Shown: positions 36,007 to 44,575 of the stretch, piece by piece
Numbering within the stretch: position 1 is the stretch's first letter
How the letters are laid out: the number at the start of each line of letters is the position of its first letter
NCBI RefSeq assembly: GCF_022867885.1
Contig: NZ_JALIFP010000005.1
Span: forward strand, 124,001-188,000
Direction: 5' to 3'
DNA length: 64,000 nt
Source: Lederbergia sp. NSJ-179
GTDB lineage: Bacteria > Bacillota > Bacilli > Bacillales > Bacillaceae_C
Position numbers and translations under genes: made by a program
The notes under the pieces: generated by a model
What the model was told of the DNA's origin: nothing
Seen by the model: only the letters and a program-made list of their open reading frames with translations
Database searches by the model: none

Positions 36007-36962
36007 TATTTAACCCTTAATTTTTGTCCAACATAAATTTTATTGATATTTTTAAGATTGTTCCAAGACTTGATCTGCGCCTGTGTGCTGCCATATTTAA
36101 CAGCCAAACCAGAAACAGTATCACCACTTTTTACAGTATGATAAGTAGGCTTAGGCGTTGCTGTTTTAGCTGGTGCAGATCCGGATAACTTAATTTTTTG
36201 TCCCACTGTGATTAGGTTAGGATTTTTAATCCCGTTTAGATCGGCAAGCTTTTTAACTGTGGTCCCGTATTTAACAGCGATATGGCTTAATGTGTCGCCT
36301 GACTTAACGGTGTATGTGGAGAGAGTTTTATTTTCTGTTTTATTAACAACAGGTTTGTCTACCTTCCCGCCATCCGTAAAATAAGAAAGCTTTTTATCAC
36401 TGATAATCCTGTTTAAATCCAAATGGCCGTTATAACCATTGAGCTTACCTCGATCAGTGTATTGATGTAGATCACACGCATAGGATGGCTTGCTGTTAGC
36501 TTTACCGTTGTTTTTACCATAATGCGGGATCCATACCGCATCGGCTTCACTTAAATTTAGATTAAAAGATTTATATAAATGGTGGCCAACATAAATGCCG
36601 ATCTTCTTGGCACCTAGAGAGCGCAATTTCTTTAAAAATGCGCTTGTCCCTTTCCGCATGTCGTTCATTGATTTTTCCTCCACATCCAAAAACCAAAAAG
36701 TAGGATTAAACTCTTTTGTACGGTTATAAAAGTCTGTAGCTTCCTTTTCCATGTCCGTTACAGATACCCCTCTAAGCCAAGCATAGGCCGCTGTCGGAAC
36801 TCCACGCTTTTGAAACTCTTTATGGTGGGTCTTATAATGTCTGTCGATCAAATTAGAACCGTATTGGGTACGGATAATAACTAGATCAACCTCTTTTGCA
36901 AGCTTGTCGTAATTGATGGAACTTGGTGATTGGTGATGTGAAATATCAATAATTGTCGCCAT
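36006..36962 (-). CDS. Phage endolysin: GH25 muramidase with two LysM domains
   Basis: 318 residues. The N-terminal ~190 form a GH25 lysozyme with catalytic-type acidic residues in IIDISHHQ and FWFLDVEE. Two LysM repeats follow ([40 protein letters not shown]) and bind the cell wall. It cuts the glycan strands at lysis. No signal peptide: it needs the holin encoded directly upstream, whose stop touches this start. Confidence 0.93.
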   Translation of the reverse strand: MATIIDISHHQSPSSINYDKLAKEVDLVIIRTQYGSNLIDRHYKTHHKEFQKRGVPTAAYAWLRGVSVTDMEKEATDFYNRTKEFNPTFWFLDVEEKSMNDMRKGTSAFLKKLRSLGAKKIGIYVGHHLYKSFNLNLSEADAVWIPHYGKNNGKANSKPSYACDLHQYTDRGKLNGYNGHLDLNRIISDKKLSYFTDGGKVDKPVVNKTENKTLSTYTVKSGDTLSHIAVKYGTTVKKLADLNGIKNPNLITVGQKIKLSGSAPAKTATPKPTYHTVKSGDTVSGLAVKYGSTQAQIKSWNNLKNINKIYVGQKLRVK

Positions 36963-37390
36963 TATTTATCATCCCCTTCTTTAGTAGTAAATTCTTCTCT
37001 TACTTCTTCCGGCAATGTCTTTCCGGTCTCAATGTGTTTTAGCTTTTCAGCTATGTTTTGGGGTACCAACACACCTACCTGAGCTAAGTTTTCCGTAATA
37101 GACAATCCCTCGTTCGCGATATAAAAAAGGACAGTTGCATAAGCTACCATCCCGTTTAAATCCAATATTTGATCGATCACATTGGCTAATATGACAACTA
37201 CCAAGACCAATACTTTACGAGCATATCCAAACAATGATTTGCGACTCCATAAGTTTTGATCTTTGATCGCTTTAGCAATCCCTGTGATAATATCCAATCC
37301 CATTAGTAAAATTAACAGATGGAGAAATTTTACATCTCCAAATAAATAAAATCTAACAGCTTCTAGGTGGTCCAAATTAAAACCTCCCAT
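36962..37390 (-). CDS. Phage holin (toxin secretion/phage lysis type)
   Basis: 142 residues with three or four hydrophobic segments and a charged C terminus, of the Phage_holin_4 type ([20 protein letters not shown] is characteristic). It makes the membrane lesion that releases the endolysin. The start could be the ATG at 37390 (AAGGAG 11 nt upstream) or a TTG five codons later following GGGAGG. Confidence 0.88.
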   Translation of the reverse strand: MGGFNLDHLEAVRFYLFGDVKFLHLLILLMGLDIITGIAKAIKDQNLWSRKSLFGYARKVLVLVVVILANVIDQILDLNGMVAYATVLFYIANEGLSITENLAQVGVLVPQNIAEKLKHIETGKTLPEEVREEFTTKEGDDK

Positions 37391-37455
37391 ACTCTATCCA
37401 GCTCCTTATTCATAATTTAATACCCCCGTTTTTTTCTCTTTAATTAGAAAAAGCC

Positions 37456-37638
37456 TTATTCTTCTTCCTGAACAGGCTTAACGCTTTTAACATTTATACG
37501 TGATATGACTAGATCACCGAGAACCACTGTATTTATGTCATTATCGTTTAGCTGCTCATTTAGTGATTCGGCGTTGTATTCTTCTACCTCGACAATGAAG
37601 CTTTCACTGCCGTGAGTGCTAACCTCAAGCTTGATCAT
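37456..37638 (-). CDS. Small acidic phage protein
   Basis: 60 residues, acidic, beta-rich pattern, no known motif. Its ATG overlaps the stop of the macro-domain gene by one base, so it is coupled to it. Function unknown; it may partner the macro protein. Confidence 0.6.
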   Translation of the reverse strand: MIKLEVSTHGSESFIVEVEEYNAESLNEQLNDNDINTVVLGDLVISRINVKSVKPVQEEE

Positions 37639-38216
37639 TAAAAGCTCCCTCCTACTCCATAGTCAACTTTAGTGGCATATTCCCAATCTATTACTTTTGG
37701 TTGTGCAACTATCTGCAAAAATGCTTTAGCCATTTGGTAGGCAACCTTAGCACCATGCACCCCACCAGCACCATGTCCAAACGCTGGAATAGCTACAGTG
37801 TTTATATCTTCGTGTCTCTCCGTTTCCATTAATGTAGCTCTCATGGCGTTATAGACATTATCGGTACTACTAATATCAGTCGGAACCCTCATGGTTGGTG
37901 TATGAGCCAAATAAGGGATGCTATCATCTCCTGTTCCTACGATGAAACTAGTCCCAATAGGTTGCTCACTATAAAAGACGTCAGAAATAACGCTTTGGAC
38001 CTTTATTTGTATTTCGTCTCCAAAGTAATTAACGATTGCTTGGTCCATACCGCCATCCATAAGACCAAAGGAATTACCTGGGCTAACCAAACAATCTATA
38101 CCTGGTAAGGTTTCAAACGTTCCATTCCAAACTGATACATTATCATATGGAGAAAATTCCCTTTGGAATCTATCTGAAATGAATTCATCAGTAGCCATCA
38201 GAATATATTTTTTCAC
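37638..38216 (-). CDS. Macro-domain protein (ADP-ribose binding/hydrolase type)
   Basis: 192 residues forming one macro domain: the ADP-ribose loops DCLVSPGNSFGLMDGGMDQ and IPAFGHGAGGV are clear, in the right order and spacing. Macro domains bind or remove ADP-ribose from proteins or nucleic acids. It is wedged between the last tail gene and the lysis cassette and coupled to both neighbours. In that position it may reverse host ADP-ribosylation used in defence, but this is inference. Confidence 0.85.
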   Translation of the reverse strand: MKKYILMATDEFISDRFQREFSPYDNVSVWNGTFETLPGIDCLVSPGNSFGLMDGGMDQAIVNYFGDEIQIKVQSVISDVFYSEQPIGTSFIVGTGDDSIPYLAHTPTMRVPTDISSTDNVYNAMRATLMETERHEDINTVAIPAFGHGAGGVHGAKVAYQMAKAFLQIVAQPKVIDWEYATKVDYGVGGSF

Positions 38217-40285
38217 TAAAAATTCCCTCCCAATTGTGATTGAATAAACACTCTCAAAATAAGGTCAGCTTCGATTCTCGCTAATCCGTTTGGCAATATT
38301 TGCACCTCGTGTCTTCCACGATTTATTTTTCCGCTACTATCTTTGGACATGTAATCTACTAGATTAATACGATCACCACTTGTGCTAGTGTGCGGCACAA
38401 TATTGCCATCAACTTTAATAGTTACCTTACTTGGCATAGTATCTAGTTCAACAATCTTATGTTCCACTTCGTGTGTGTGATCGGGCAGCTCGATCTCGTG
38501 CGTATGGTTAGGCAAATCAATTTCATGTGTATGGTCAGGAACAGTGACACTATGGCTATGGTCCGGTATTGTGACGTCATGACTATGCGCTGGTATATTA
38601 ACACTGTGCGTATGACTGGGCACCTCAAAGTTATGTGTATGCGCTGGAATCGAGACACTATGTGAGTGAGAGCCATCTGCAGACTCTGTATAAACGTCAC
38701 CTGGAGCACCCGCGATAATTAGCAATCCTGCAGCTGTACCGTTTGGATTTCTAGGCGCATGAAATTGCTCATAATCTCCTGCGCTTGGTGCGCCCCCATT
38801 ACTTTTGCTGTATCCAAATACCCTATGCCTGTGAGTTCCAGCTGCGTTAGATGTTTGGGAACTCCCCCCACCACTTGCCGTTGATTTAGCTACACCTCCG
38901 CCACTTGACGACGTTTGTTGTGATCCCCCTCCACTGGTAGTTGATCGTGTGGTACCACCTCCACTTGTGGTGGTTTGTGTTGTACCTCCTCCACCTTTGG
39001 TAGATTTAACAATGCCCCCGCCACCTTTAGTAGACTTAACAAGAGCTCCACCACCTTTTGTGGCTTGAGAGTAAGCACGGAATTTTTTTGTTCTGAATGT
39101 TAATTCCACCGTATTGATATTGACCACATCATCATCAATATAAAAAGGGATAATCGCGGGTATTTTACTATCGCAATTATCCTGATATGTGAAGTTTAAT
39201 ATGTTGGTGGCACCTTGACTGTAAAGTTCGTTAATTTGTTGCCTACGCTCTAGATCAGCTTGAGTAGTTGAAAGATCTTCCTGGACATTACCAATCTCTA
39301 ATTCAACGTTGCCTGGAGCACCTATGATGTCTGCCTTAGATTCTTTCATAATTCGCAGGTCAGTGACAGGGAGACCGTCTATATCAAGGCGAACTACTTT
39401 GCCTACCTTAAACTTATCAATCGATAAATCCGTTATTTTAGATACCTCTGCAGCTGATACTTTCCATGTGACAATAGGTTCTTTCCATTTTTTTAGCAAG
39501 GCTTTGGCGCTGGCTAAAAGTGAATTAACGTCCGTGAAACGTTGGTCTACCCAAATGTATTCTTTAATTTCTTCGCCCGGCTTACGGTCTTCAATGTAAG
39601 GAATGCCGTTATTGACAGATTCAATCGTCAACTGATTGACCCCTTCCCCGGCTCCAAGAGGATAGATGCGGTTATAAACGGACATGGGATTTTCCTCAAT
39701 CTCTAATCCTATAAGATTGTAACCCTCTTTGATACGGCAAATAGGCTCGTTATCTGGTTTAACTAAATCGAGTGTCCAAGGATAAGACTTAGTGTCATGG
39801 TCCCAAATATATGGCTCGTCAAATGGTTTCGGGACACTAAAAATTGATGAACATAGATTTTCATTTTCCCAAGAGTAATGGAAATATCGGGTAAACTCTA
39901 CCTTCCCTTTTCTCCAGTGCTTGTGCTTTTGTTTGGATAATAAATACTCAATATTGCTTTCCGTAGTAAAATTGGACCTCTGATGGTACTTAAAAAGCGA
40001 GCTGTCTAGCAGGGTGGCCAGAACATGCTCGCATTGAAATCTTACCTCTTGGGTAGACTCGTTTTTGATGGTTAATTTCGGAATAATCCTGAACAGACCA
40101 ATGTATTCATCGTCATCAGTAATCTCCACATATTTCAATAATTCTACCTTATCGACCTTTGGGTCATTCAAAGGCAAAGAAAAAGAAGCAGACCAAATGG
40201 CATTGGTTTGCTTCTCATAGCCTATTGCATATGCGTTTTCTAATATCGCCGTGGTTTGGCGGTTTAGGTTTAGTGTGCGGATCAA
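38216..40285 (-). CDS. Phage tail endopeptidase-like protein with Gly-rich and His-x-His repeats
   Basis: 689 residues. The N-terminal ~350 match the prophage tail (Tal/endopeptidase-type baseplate) family. Then come seven 10-residue Gly-rich repeats (pattern KGGGxxKST / SGGGxxxST), a loop domain, and eight 9-residue repeats of HTHxVxIPx. Such HxH arrays coordinate metal ions in phage tail-tip fibres, suggesting an extended trimeric stalk or tip. It forms part of the baseplate hub and host contact. Confidence 0.85.
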   Translation of the reverse strand: MIRTLNLNRQTTAILENAYAIGYEKQTNAIWSASFSLPLNDPKVDKVELLKYVEITDDDEYIGLFRIIPKLTIKNESTQEVRFQCEHVLATLLDSSLFKYHQRSNFTTESNIEYLLSKQKHKHWRKGKVEFTRYFHYSWENENLCSSIFSVPKPFDEPYIWDHDTKSYPWTLDLVKPDNEPICRIKEGYNLIGLEIEENPMSVYNRIYPLGAGEGVNQLTIESVNNGIPYIEDRKPGEEIKEYIWVDQRFTDVNSLLASAKALLKKWKEPIVTWKVSAAEVSKITDLSIDKFKVGKVVRLDIDGLPVTDLRIMKESKADIIGAPGNVELEIGNVQEDLSTTQADLERRQQINELYSQGATNILNFTYQDNCDSKIPAIIPFYIDDDVVNINTVELTFRTKKFRAYSQATKGGGALVKSTKGGGGIVKSTKGGGGTTQTTTSGGGTTRSTTSGGGSQQTSSSGGGVAKSTASGGGSSQTSNAAGTHRHRVFGYSKSNGGAPSAGDYEQFHAPRNPNGTAAGLLIIAGAPGDVYTESADGSHSHSVSIPAHTHNFEVPSHTHSVNIPAHSHDVTIPDHSHSVTVPDHTHEIDLPNHTHEIELPDHTHEVEHKIVELDTMPSKVTIKVDGNIVPHTSTSGDRINLVDYMSKDSSGKINRGRHEVQILPNGLARIEADLILRVFIQSQLGGNF
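38464..38676 (-). repeat. 27-bp coding repeat encoding eight His-x-His units
   Basis: Eight tandem 9-codon units, each opening with His-x-His and ending in a Pro-containing strand. Confidence 0.85.
38865..39066 (-). repeat. 30-bp coding repeat encoding Gly-rich units
   Basis: About seven tandem 10-codon units with a GGG core and Ser/Thr-rich flanks. Confidence 0.8.
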
Positions 40286-40323
40286 AATATCTCCTCCATC
40301 AGAAAAAGCACCGCAGTGGGTGC

Positions 40324-40581
40324 TTATAGTCTCTCTATTTCATATATTTTAGAAGTTTCATTAGGTATTGTGTATACTCTGTCGTGATCTCGACTCGTAT
40401 GAATATATTTATCTTTTCTACCAACTACCCTGTATTTAATTTCATTACTATTAGTTATTCTTCCTGAGTCTGAAAGGATTGTTGCATTTTTATTTTCGTA
40501 CAGAAAAATAAGAACCTGCCTTGATGTATAATCCTCTCCAACTTCCAATTCATTTAAGATTTCATCTTCGTAGTAAGTCAT
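40324..40581 (-). CDS. Small hypothetical protein beside the EpsG cassette
   Basis: 85 residues, no motif recognised. AAAAGGGGGGATAAAT precedes the ATG. It is divergent from the EpsG-family gene across 170 bp and seems part of the inserted cassette rather than of the tail module. It may be regulatory, but nothing in the sequence proves it. Confidence 0.55.
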   Translation of the reverse strand: MTYYEDEILNELEVGEDYTSRQVLIFLYENKNATILSDSGRITNSNEIKYRVVGRKDKYIHTSRDHDRVYTIPNETSKIYEIERL

Positions 40582-40686
40582 ATTTATCCCCCCTTTTGTA
40601 TCTACTCAATTCGACACGAAAAGAGGAAAACCTTCTTTTTCACTATTAACATTTTACTATTTAGGGTTCCGTTGTTCTCTTTCTAA

Positions 40687-40715
40687 TTCTTTTTGCTTAT
40701 CTTTTATGGTACAAT
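40687..40715 (+). promoter_or_regulatory. Promoter of the EpsG-family gene
   Basis: TTCTTT, 17-bp spacer, then an extended -10 (TGG TACAAT), 37 bp before the start codon. The weak -35 is compensated by the TGn element. Confidence 0.55.
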
Positions 40716-40752
40716 TTAACGGACTTTAAAAGAAAGGACGTTAAATCATTAG

Positions 40753-41829
40753 ATGGAAACTTATCTCCTTGTAGCCATAGTATTAATTATATTAGGTTTG
40801 AGTTTTGAAGCTGTGAATTCGATAACTAAACAAAGAATCCAAAAAAAGCTACCTACATATTTTTATATAGTACCTAGTTTCTTGCTATTATTTATTATTT
40901 CTGCATTCAGGGGCAACTTCACTACAGACTATAACAATTATACATTTTTATTTAGAAAAATTAATAGTTTTGGGTTTTTTGATGCATTTATATATGGTCC
41001 CGAAAGAGAATTTGGCTACGTATTACTTAATAGAACAATAGGATTGTTTACAAGTAACGAAATTTTCTTATTTGCTATCACAACATTTATTATATTATTT
41101 GGGTTTTATCACCAGTTTAAAAAATACTCTGTGAATATTTGGCTTAGCGTTTTAATGCTTGTCACTGCTGGTTCTTACTATGCCTCGTTTAATATAACAA
41201 GACAAATATTAGCAGCATCAATAATATTCATCGGCTCAAAATTTTTATACGAACGGAAGTTTTTCAAATATCTACTAGTTGTACTTTTAGCGTTTTTATT
41301 TCATAAGACAGCACTCATCATGATTCCTTTTTATTTCATTTTAAATTTCAGAATTAATATAAGGAACTTATTATTATTTTTTATAAGCTCTACTATTTTA
41401 GTTTTTTATTTTGATGGTGTCATAGACTTTGTGCAAAACTTTGCATATGACAACTACACAGAAAACTCCTATGGAATGACGGGGCAAAACGTTGCGAATG
41501 TTGTTCTGCCTATTGCGTTTTTAATTTTTAGTTTGTTTCACGTTAAAAAACTTGATCCGAAAAATAATATGCATAGGATTTGGTTTAATGCGGTTGTATT
41601 TTATGCCATTTTTAATATCTTAGCACTCCAAGTCGAAATGGTAGAAAGATTATCCAGATTCTTCGCGTCCTACGCACTGTTATTGATACCGTTCTTATTT
41701 TCAAAAATGCAAAATAAAAATTTAAGAGTAATATACATGATGGTGCTGATATTCGTTTTAATCTTATACAACTTTGTGATTTTATCTGATTCCGTATTCG
41801 ACCCATATTATTTTATTTGGGATAAATAA
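40753..41829 (+). CDS. EpsG-family polysaccharide polymerase-like membrane protein (prophage moron)
   Basis: 358 residues with about ten membrane helices and the EpsG pattern: FIISAFRGNFTTDYNNYTFLF after helix 2, SYYASFNITRQILAASIIF in the middle, and FHKTALIMIPFYF. EpsG proteins resemble Wzy polymerases and build or lengthen surface polysaccharide. It runs against the tail genes, is AT-richer than they are, and has its own promoter and terminator: a lysogenic-conversion cassette. It may change the cell-surface glycan of the lysogen and so block re-infection. Confidence 0.88.
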   Translation: METYLLVAIVLIILGLSFEAVNSITKQRIQKKLPTYFYIVPSFLLLFIISAFRGNFTTDYNNYTFLFRKINSFGFFDAFIYGPEREFGYVLLNRTIGLFTSNEIFLFAITTFIILFGFYHQFKKYSVNIWLSVLMLVTAGSYYASFNITRQILAASIIFIGSKFLYERKFFKYLLVVLLAFLFHKTALIMIPFYFILNFRINIRNLLLFFISSTILVFYFDGVIDFVQNFAYDNYTENSYGMTGQNVANVVLPIAFLIFSLFHVKKLDPKNNMHRIWFNAVVFYAIFNILALQVEMVERLSRFFASYALLLIPFLFSKMQNKNLRVIYMMVLIFVLILYNFVILSDSVFDPYYFIWDK

Positions 41830-41833
41830 ACCT

Positions 41834-41883
41834 AGCTAATCATATAGAAGTTTGTTAGATAAATAACTCCTATATGATTAGCT
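41834..41883. terminator. Terminator of the EpsG cassette
   Basis: Perfect 14-bp stem AGCTAATCATATAG / CTATATGATTAGCT followed by TTTTTAT on the plus strand. It also faces the end of the tail-spike gene. Confidence 0.85.
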
Positions 41884-41899
41884 TTTTATAATAAGTTAG

Positions 41900-43768
41900 C
41901 TATATTCCGAGCCTGTGACATTCGAAAATGACGCCATTTAAAACTACTTCTTGGTCTGATAAATTCGCGACCCTAATTAGTATCTGCCCGTTATTCACCA
42001 CATAATAGTTATATATCACGCCATCTGGAAGTAACTTATTCGCATTTACTTGTAATATTTCCGACCCACTTATACTGCTTGCTTCTATATATAAATTTTT
42101 TGTAGAAAATGGTGGTATATTTGTATTTACTGTGCGAGTAAGTTTACCAATATAATTTGGTTGCAATTTAAAAGGCGCCCATGATGACGATGTACTGTCC
42201 CATACACTCTTATACACTCTATCGGAATTATAAACGTAGTATTCTCTGGACGGATATCGGTCTTGAGCCCTCAATGAATTGACCATTACAGTGCCAGGCT
42301 CATTTTCCGGCCATCCCTCAGCTTCGGCTTTTTCCCTTCTTATCGACGCCCAAGAGATCATATCCCTTAATTTGGTAGTCAAAGGCGATTCATCAAATGA
42401 TATGCCGTTGTCACCAAAGTATTGGGCAATGTTTATCTGTTTAAAGTCGCCCCACTTATTGTTATTGGCGTCCCAGCTCCTTCGAAAATCTCTGTGCTCA
42501 CGTGAAGTTGTATAGTCCTGATATCCATAGGCTAGTTCGGCATAGTTATGTGTTTGGGCTACACCTGCTCGCCCTTTTGGCATTTTCGCTGTTTCAGGGT
42601 TCACGGAGCTATATTCAGTAAAGGAAATAGTGTTTCTTTGAAATTCATTTAGAAGGGTATCGAAATTCACTTTGTTTGGGTTCATATACCTAACTTTGCC
42701 GATTTTATCCCCAAATACTGAACCATCTGCACCAATTCGATTATCGCCAAACTGCGCTATGTTACCATAACGTTCAATCCCCTCTTTGGTGCTAATAGAA
42801 TTAAAGCCTAATGATAAAGTGTAATTTATTATTTGACGCACATAAGCATCGCTATACCAATCTCCTTGATCTACGTGTGAAACGAAAATTACCCACGCAA
42901 CCCCTCGCGCTTTAGCTGCATCCAACTGTTCTTTTACGAAATCAAATCCGTATTCGACAGAAACGCGTCTGATATAATAGTTGTCAAGCTCTCCCGGGTA
43001 CTGCGGACGACCGGTTAGACCTGTACCAGTCCCGATTACATAGTCATAATAACGTCTGACCACTTTTTGTATCTTGTCGTTGTTTCCTGCAAAAGGTAAC
43101 ACTAACCCCCTGTGATTATACCCTAAAGATTTTATGATCTGCTGGCTAGTTCTAAAATCATAGTCAAGCTCTTCCTCCGTCATATCTGTTGGTCGATGAT
43201 TATTATCATGCCAATGGGTGTGTGACATAAACTCAAATAAACCTGTTTCGTGCAGTTCTTTTATATGGGTCAGGTCCATATACCTATCATCCCCGATTCG
43301 GGATGTTATGAGTGCACTTGTAAAAATCACTCCATACTCTTCTGCTATTTCTTTTAATTTTGTATAAACACCAATTTGCCCGTCATCATCTACCCAAGAA
43401 TAACTTAAGCCAACAGGCTCCTTACGATTTACCATAGATTCATAAAAACGTTGTTTATCAGTATCTACCAACTGCGACGTAGTCTTATAATATTCTTTAA
43501 CCAATCTCTCCTGTGGATCATTATATACAGTTCCGTCAGAACCAACAGATAACTGACCACCTAAAGGACTAGAATCACCATTTAAAATGGCTTGAGCAAG
43601 CTCTTTTCTTGTTCTATCCGATAGCTCCATTGATGCTATGGATTTTAATAAAGCTTCTGCCGAATCGCTCTTAGCCTTATTTGCGTTATTATTTGATACC
43701 GTTAAAACCTCATTGATCTTTTTTCGGCCAGTATTTAAACTGTCTTGTTCGCTAATATATTCAGCCAT
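41900..43768 (-). CDS. Phage tail spike/fibre with polysaccharide deacetylase (CE4) domain
   Basis: 622 residues. An N-terminal helical attachment part (~1-110) precedes a NodB/CE4 domain (~115-335): the metal-binding motif is FMSHTHWHD, the catalytic-base region is SYSWVDDDG, and LPFAGNND and VIFVSHVD follow. A C-terminal beta-rich part with receptor-binding character ends the protein. It probably de-acetylates a surface polysaccharide during adsorption. It lies between Dit and the EpsG cassette, so receptor-processing and receptor-altering genes are neighbours. Confidence 0.8.
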   Translation of the reverse strand: MAEYISEQDSLNTGRKKINEVLTVSNNNANKAKSDSAEALLKSIASMELSDRTRKELAQAILNGDSSPLGGQLSVGSDGTVYNDPQERLVKEYYKTTSQLVDTDKQRFYESMVNRKEPVGLSYSWVDDDGQIGVYTKLKEIAEEYGVIFTSALITSRIGDDRYMDLTHIKELHETGLFEFMSHTHWHDNNHRPTDMTEEELDYDFRTSQQIIKSLGYNHRGLVLPFAGNNDKIQKVVRRYYDYVIGTGTGLTGRPQYPGELDNYYIRRVSVEYGFDFVKEQLDAAKARGVAWVIFVSHVDQGDWYSDAYVRQIINYTLSLGFNSISTKEGIERYGNIAQFGDNRIGADGSVFGDKIGKVRYMNPNKVNFDTLLNEFQRNTISFTEYSSVNPETAKMPKGRAGVAQTHNYAELAYGYQDYTTSREHRDFRRSWDANNNKWGDFKQINIAQYFGDNGISFDESPLTTKLRDMISWASIRREKAEAEGWPENEPGTVMVNSLRAQDRYPSREYYVYNSDRVYKSVWDSTSSSWAPFKLQPNYIGKLTRTVNTNIPPFSTKNLYIEASSISGSEILQVNANKLLPDGVIYNYYVVNNGQILIRVANLSDQEVVLNGVIFECHRLGI

Positions 43769-43780
43769 ATCACAACCTCC

Positions 43781-44575
43781 CTAGCTGTACTTATCGCGGA
43801 ATTTAATCCGCATGTTTATGTTGATATTGCTACCTGTTATCTTCACTTGATTATTACCGGGCATTAAGTAGAAATCTCTTATTTCAATCATAGTATCTTT
43901 CCCATTCCTAAAAACTACATATTTTTCAAAGTCTGCTTCCCAAGTTTCGTTATTGAAATTTGGTAGAGTGAAAGAATGGCTATTTGCACTTATTGTAAGA
44001 TTGCTTGCAGTTCCACTAATTTCAAAGATTGGCTGTATTGCTAGACCGTCTACCGGAATATTTAATGTTTGTAGGGTAGTAATCTTCACACTTCCATTTA
44101 ATCCTTCACGCCCCAGCAGGTAATGGTATTCGAATGTGATTATTTCGCTACCCCATGTAACTTCATCAGCAAAAGTGTTCGAATACTTATATGGGTCATC
44201 CGCAACAAAAGGTAAATTTAAAGTACCATCTTCAGAAGGCCTTTCTGGAATCATTTGCTGAGCAACTTTAACCATATAAAACTTATCAGGCTCATATTCC
44301 CTCACCATTTTTATTTCTCTTGGCCGTCCATATTGATCAAACAAAAATGCAACAAGCTCGTTATAAGCCTGTTGCATGTTATCGTGAAATCTATCCATTA
44401 TTTTTACAGGAAAAGAAAATGGCCTTTCCCTGATCTCGGTGCCAAAATCCCAAAGGCCAGGACGACCAGGAATGGGAAGTGTTTTTCTTTCCATGTTGGG
44501 AGTGATCGGGTCCTCATGCCCAGGTTCCACCTCGAAACCAAACTCAGATATATTTTTACCATCTAGATTTATCAC
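43781..44575 (-). CDS. Distal tail protein (Dit, siphovirus type)
   Basis: 264 residues. The N-terminal pattern (LDGKNISEFGFEVEPGHEDP, then IPGRPGLWDFGTEI) is that of Dit/Sipho_tail proteins, which form the hexameric ring joining tail tube and baseplate. Start overlaps the tape-measure stop by 4 nt. Length normal. Confidence 0.88.
   Translation of the reverse strand: MINLDGKNISEFGFEVEPGHEDPITPNMERKTLPIPGRPGLWDFGTEIRERPFSFPVKIMDRFHDNMQQAYNELVAFLFDQYGRPREIKMVREYEPDKFYMVKVAQQMIPERPSEDGTLNLPFVADDPYKYSNTFADEVTWGSEIITFEYHYLLGREGLNGSVKITTLQTLNIPVDGLAIQPIFEISGTASNLTISANSHSFTLPNFNNETWEADFEKYVVFRNGKDTMIEIRDFYLMPGNNQVKITGSNININMRIKFRDKYS

Noticed and set aside
38865-39066. Diversity-generating retroelement variable region
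   Set aside because: The Gly-rich repeats are simple tandem repeats; no reverse transcriptase or template repeat is visible in the window.
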